12,359 nt of DNA from NCBI GenBank assembly GCA_001687465.1, contig LVLI01001447.1, forward strand, positions 1 through 12,359. The letters run 5' to 3'. The position numbers and the translations under genes are program-made. Under the pieces are notes generated by a model. That model had not been told where the DNA came from, made no database searches, and was given only the letters and a program-made list of their open reading frames with translations. This document shows positions 9,801-12,359 of this stretch, one piece after another (the first letter of the stretch is position 1; each line of letters opens with the position of its first letter). Source of the DNA: Halocafeteria seosinensis. Taxonomy: Eukaryota > Sar > Bigyra > Bicosoecida.

Positions 9801-11235
9801 GAAGCTACGATACATCCCCAGGCTTCCGCGTGGTGCTAAATCTGATCGATGGAGCAGGTAAGTGGGGTCTGATAACATTTGGAGCCTTCTACACGTTGAC
9901 GGAGGGTTCTCGAGTCTACTGTTCAGGGAATGGAACTAAACCAAGGACTGGAAAGAACTATTCTGTAAAAGACCAGGAAGCACAGCTTACGTTTGCCGAC
10001 CTCGAAATAGATAACCAGTAAGTGGTACCTGGGACTCCATGTGTACCAAAATTCCTCACATCAGTTGCAATCTCCATACGAACTACAGATACACAGATTG
10101 TCCTTCTCTTCGGCAGATACTCTACAACAGACCCAATGCATCAATTTGGGAGAGAGAGCTACCAAGTCTGCATGCGCAAATGAATGAATTCCGGCAGGGC
10201 CTGATACAAACTCGCTGTCAGGACGAAAGCATTCTGAGCTCGGCATTCTGGATGCTTATTTACGACAATGATACAGCGACTGCGGAGGAGATCAACGCTT
10301 ATTTTAAATACTTTGAGGTTCGGTCGAAGATCAAAAGCGTTCCCGATCGCCACAACCTAGGGCTGCAATATGTTCTAAACAAGATGCATTGGATCAACGA
10401 GCATCCGTGTGCTGCACTTTGGTAGGTGCCTCTTTCAACACAATTGTGGTGTTGGTCTTGTGATCCAATAGGAGCTGTACTCTGTCTGTACTGACTCTGC
10501 AGGTATACCTTCTTCGATGACCTCTGGGAAGCCAATAATGAAGTTCCGAAGGTGAAGGCCCAAAACGCTATTTTGGATCCCAAGTGAGTCTCAACCAACC
10601 GGCGTGTACATTATCGTGTCACGCACGTTATGACTGGATGTTGTATTCGTTGCGCAGAGAAGAAGACTCGATTGCGTTCCGCCCAATGCCTCGGAATGAA
10701 CTAGAGCAAGAATTGACAACAACTGGCTTAGTGCAGTCTAGGTGGTGGCTCAACACGGATACTCTAGATCTGTTGTATGAAGTGGTAAGCGATCAGTAAA
10801 ATTAAGAATCCATTTCATCTCCCTAATACATATCTCCCGTTTTCATACAGCTGCATGAAACGGATCGAGAGTATAAACAGTTCATCGATGAAAGCGTCGA
10901 GCAGCAGGCTGATCAACCAGCGGCAGTGGACGACAATAAACGCCTCTCCATGATAGTGAAGAAGTATACTCCTTATGTTCGCGCGGCCTATGAATTTCGC
11001 CGAAGACGACTTCGAACGCGGCGCGTACATGAAATACTACAAAGAATGGTATGTAACCACGTTCAAAACTTGGCAAACTATGGGTTTGGTAAATTTGCGG
11101 TTTCGACTGTTGAGGGAGATAACCCAAATCCTACGGCTAGGCATGCCCAGGAAGCTACGGCTCACCAGACGAAGAATGCTAAGCAAGGGCAAGTTGTACC
11201 AGTGTAGGAGGAGTAATAATAATTCTTGCGTTTGA
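6846..11235 (+). CDS. Intron-rich multi-pass membrane protein with large cytoplasmic C-terminal half (15 or more exons)
   Basis: Exons inferred from frame continuity and GT-AG sites: 6846-6908, 6994-7329, 7395-7541, 7614-7839, 7907-8075, 8145-8201, 8271-8455, 8516-9021, 9096-9411, 9477-9857, 9927-10017, 10089-10421, 10503-10583, 10658-10784, and 10851 onward. The joined frame gives about 1070 residues up to KYYKEW near 11048. Hydrophobic segments lie near residues 33-55, 58-73, 107-125, 149-172, 262-283, 346-363, 370-393, 398-418 and 426-450. About 620 mostly soluble residues follow. Landmarks are YLPVMRGLLEM, NPAHFLYSGYRPDWAYHK (split by intron 6), VIIPYDKP, SPHFID, GVDVYYNET, WYPFHAIFTYDD and FRPMPRNELE. 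From memory these recall an uncharacterised class of large protist or algal membrane proteins with a TRP-channel-like membrane block. I give no name or function. The start at 6846 has A at -3; an in-frame ATG at 6816 has a poorer context. The usual long extracellular N-terminus is not seen, so upstream exons may be missing or the protein may be a short form. The 3' end is uncertain, with stops at 11207 or 11235. Confidence 0.85.
7330..7394 (+). other. Intron 2 with two tandem GTACGT donors
   Basis: The donor GTACGT at 7330 joins in phase 0 to the exon at 7395 and keeps the membrane-protein frame (AGP then TWVMGG). An identical GTACGT lies 13 nt downstream at 7343. Use of that second donor would shift the frame and reach a TGA within nine codons of the junction. 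The first donor must therefore be the productive one. The second could make a non-productive transcript. Confidence 0.7.
7542..7613 (+). other. Intron 3: 72 nt, in frame and stop-free
   Basis: It is bounded by GTGAGT and a CAG acceptor, lies in phase 0 and is 24 codons long without a stop. The reading frame therefore runs straight through, and a retained form would insert 24 residues just after a membrane segment. The consensus donor, and the poor, mixed character of the translated insert, favour splicing. Confidence 0.6.
9858..9926 (+). other. Intron 10: 69 nt, in frame and stop-free
   Basis: It runs from GTAAGT to TTCAG in phase 1. Splicing gives DGAGNGTKPRTG in the cytoplasmic half. Retention would keep the frame and add 23 residues (from KWGLITFGAFY onward). 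The consensus borders and the normal length favour an intron. Confidence 0.65.
10992..11000 (+). other. Single-base frame break near the 3' end of the second gene
   Basis: Up to 10997 the coding frame reads KYTPYVRAAYEF. From 10999 coding character continues one frame later as AEDDFERGAYMKYYKEW, while the original frame turns into an arginine-rich tail unlike the preceding sequence. The break falls at GAATTTCGCC. One T fewer (GAATTCGCC) would rejoin the frames. No intron can explain it, because there is no suitable donor and acceptor 50 nt or more apart in this stretch. It may be a sequencing or assembly error, a real late frameshift, or +1 frameshifting. Confidence 0.6.
11049..11150 (+). other. 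Possible last intron of the second gene
   Basis: GTATGT at 11049, directly after KYYKEW, is a good donor. Candidate acceptors are TAG ending at 11140, which gives a hydrophilic tail HAQEATAHQTKNAKQG and a stop at 11207, and CAG ending at 11150, which gives a basic tail and a stop at 11235. All other introns of the gene end in CAG, but the tail from the TAG site looks more like protein. The choice cannot be made from sequence alone. Confidence 0.4.
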
Positions 11236-12359
11236 TGCACGGCTGATCTTAGCTGTTGAGCTTCAGTATATACTTCGGTCGCTACCAGCCAGTCCACCGG
11301 TTAGTGGTAGAAGCCCTTGAAACAGAGTGTTTCCGTGCAAATCAAACTCGACACCTGCGACTTTTGAATTGAGAATGGATGACGTGCTTCGTCGCCAATG
11401 CTTCTCGTTGAATACGCATAGCATTCTCTTCCAGGATGATCTTCCTGTCGTACCCATCATGTACTGTTGTACCCATGCTCTCAATTTGTTGGATCTCCAG
11501 ACGGGGTGGCGAAGACGAAAATTTCTGATGAAACTGGACGCTTGAAAGCAGCGTCCCTGCCGGAATGGTAATCGGGATATCCACTGAAAATCCCAGGAAT
11601 GAGGCAGCCTAGCCCAGCATGTAGACTAGACCTCTTACGCTAGCCACCCTCGTCCGACGCGGAAATATGCTCGGCCAACACGTGCAGTAACTGACGCGTT
11701 TTGGTTCCCTTTGAGTCTGGAAAAAGTCGCGGTGAAGACGAACGGGGACGTGAAACCTGCAAGATACCCCAAGACCGTCGTCACATTATGGCGTGTGAAA
11801 TGTCACTAAATGAGTATCTGTCACATGTGTGTGTGTATGTTGAATGAGTAGTTTTCAGAGTGGAAGCCCCGTTTTCCAACCTGGGAGCGGGGTACACATG
11901 TGGTAGCATACCAACCATCACCAGAGTGTCAATACAACAGGAAATTCGACTTTTGTCGCCAAAGTATCACCAGGGTATCTACAGTACTTCAATTGCTTCT
12001 CCAATCGGGGCTACCAGCTGATGCCTTTGAAAGCCTTTCGTGGCGTTTTCGTCCTGTTTGCTCGTTTCCGTCCACAACATTCCCAACCAGGGTTTGAAAA
12101 AGAATCTCTCCCATCCGGTGCTTGAACATCAACGTTTCTGGGAGAGTGTGTTATTTCATTTCATTCACACTTCAAGAAGTTGAATACACATCATCAAGCT
12201 TCAAGTTAAAGTGTGCCGTGCCATGCCTCCGTGTACCCTGGAAGAAGTTGGTCCCATGTCCGGGCAATCTGACCGACACAAGTCCATATCCTAGGACCTA
12301 GGAGCAAGTCCCGAGGAAATTCTCTTGATTGCCACATGCTGATTGTTTCTTTCTTGACC
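11236..12359. other. Gene-free right end of the window
   Basis: I see no convincing gene here. Frames at 11327-11545 (+), 11342-11584 (-) and 11263-11484 (-) overlap one another and carry no recognisable domain. A short GT repeat lies at about 11826-11840. A near-palindrome, TCCTAGGACCTAGGA, lies at 12289-12303. The 3' untranslated region of the second gene must lie at the left of this stretch, but no clear polyadenylation signal is visible. Confidence 0.5.

Noticed and set aside
11342-11584. Minus-strand 80-codon frame as a remnant of a copia-type polyprotein
   Set aside because: A few residues (TVHDGYDRKIILEENAM) recall such proteins, but the resemblance is too short and I cannot test it. 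It overlaps equally long frames in other phases.
12289-12303. Palindrome TCCTAGGACCTAGGA as a transposon end or binding site
   Set aside because: It is a single occurrence near the window edge, with no matching partner or flanking duplication seen.

Overview
The window looks like nuclear DNA of a eukaryotic microbe, most likely a unicellular alga or another protist. One gene is broken by many short GT-AG introns (60-85 nt), there are no bacterial-style operons or ribosome-binding sites, and wide gene-free stretches lie between the genes. I cannot name the species.

Layout, left to right. Positions 33-510 and about 740-1130 hold pyrimidine-rich tandem repeats built on a core close to ACTCCYACTC. 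Positions 1463-5008 (+) are one uninterrupted 1181-codon reading frame. It encodes a protein with a long polar N-terminus, a globular middle domain that may be a degenerate Ras-like GTPase fold, and about eight membrane helices in the C-terminal half. Positions 5009-6845 show no convincing gene. Positions 6846 to about 11235 (+) hold a second gene, which I pieced together from at least 15 exons separated by 14 short introns. It encodes a multi-pass membrane protein of about 1070-1100 residues with a large cytoplasmic C-terminal half. Near its 3' end the reading frame breaks by one base. Positions 11236-12359 show no convincing gene.

The two genes have the same orientation and both encode large polytopic membrane proteins with big soluble domains. 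They are unrelated in architecture as far as I can see, and very different in gene structure (intronless against intron-dense). Nothing here proves that they work together. The least ordinary items are the unrecognised 1181-residue protein, the single-base frame break in the second gene, the phased repeat array at the left end, and two introns of the second gene that are stop-free multiples of three.
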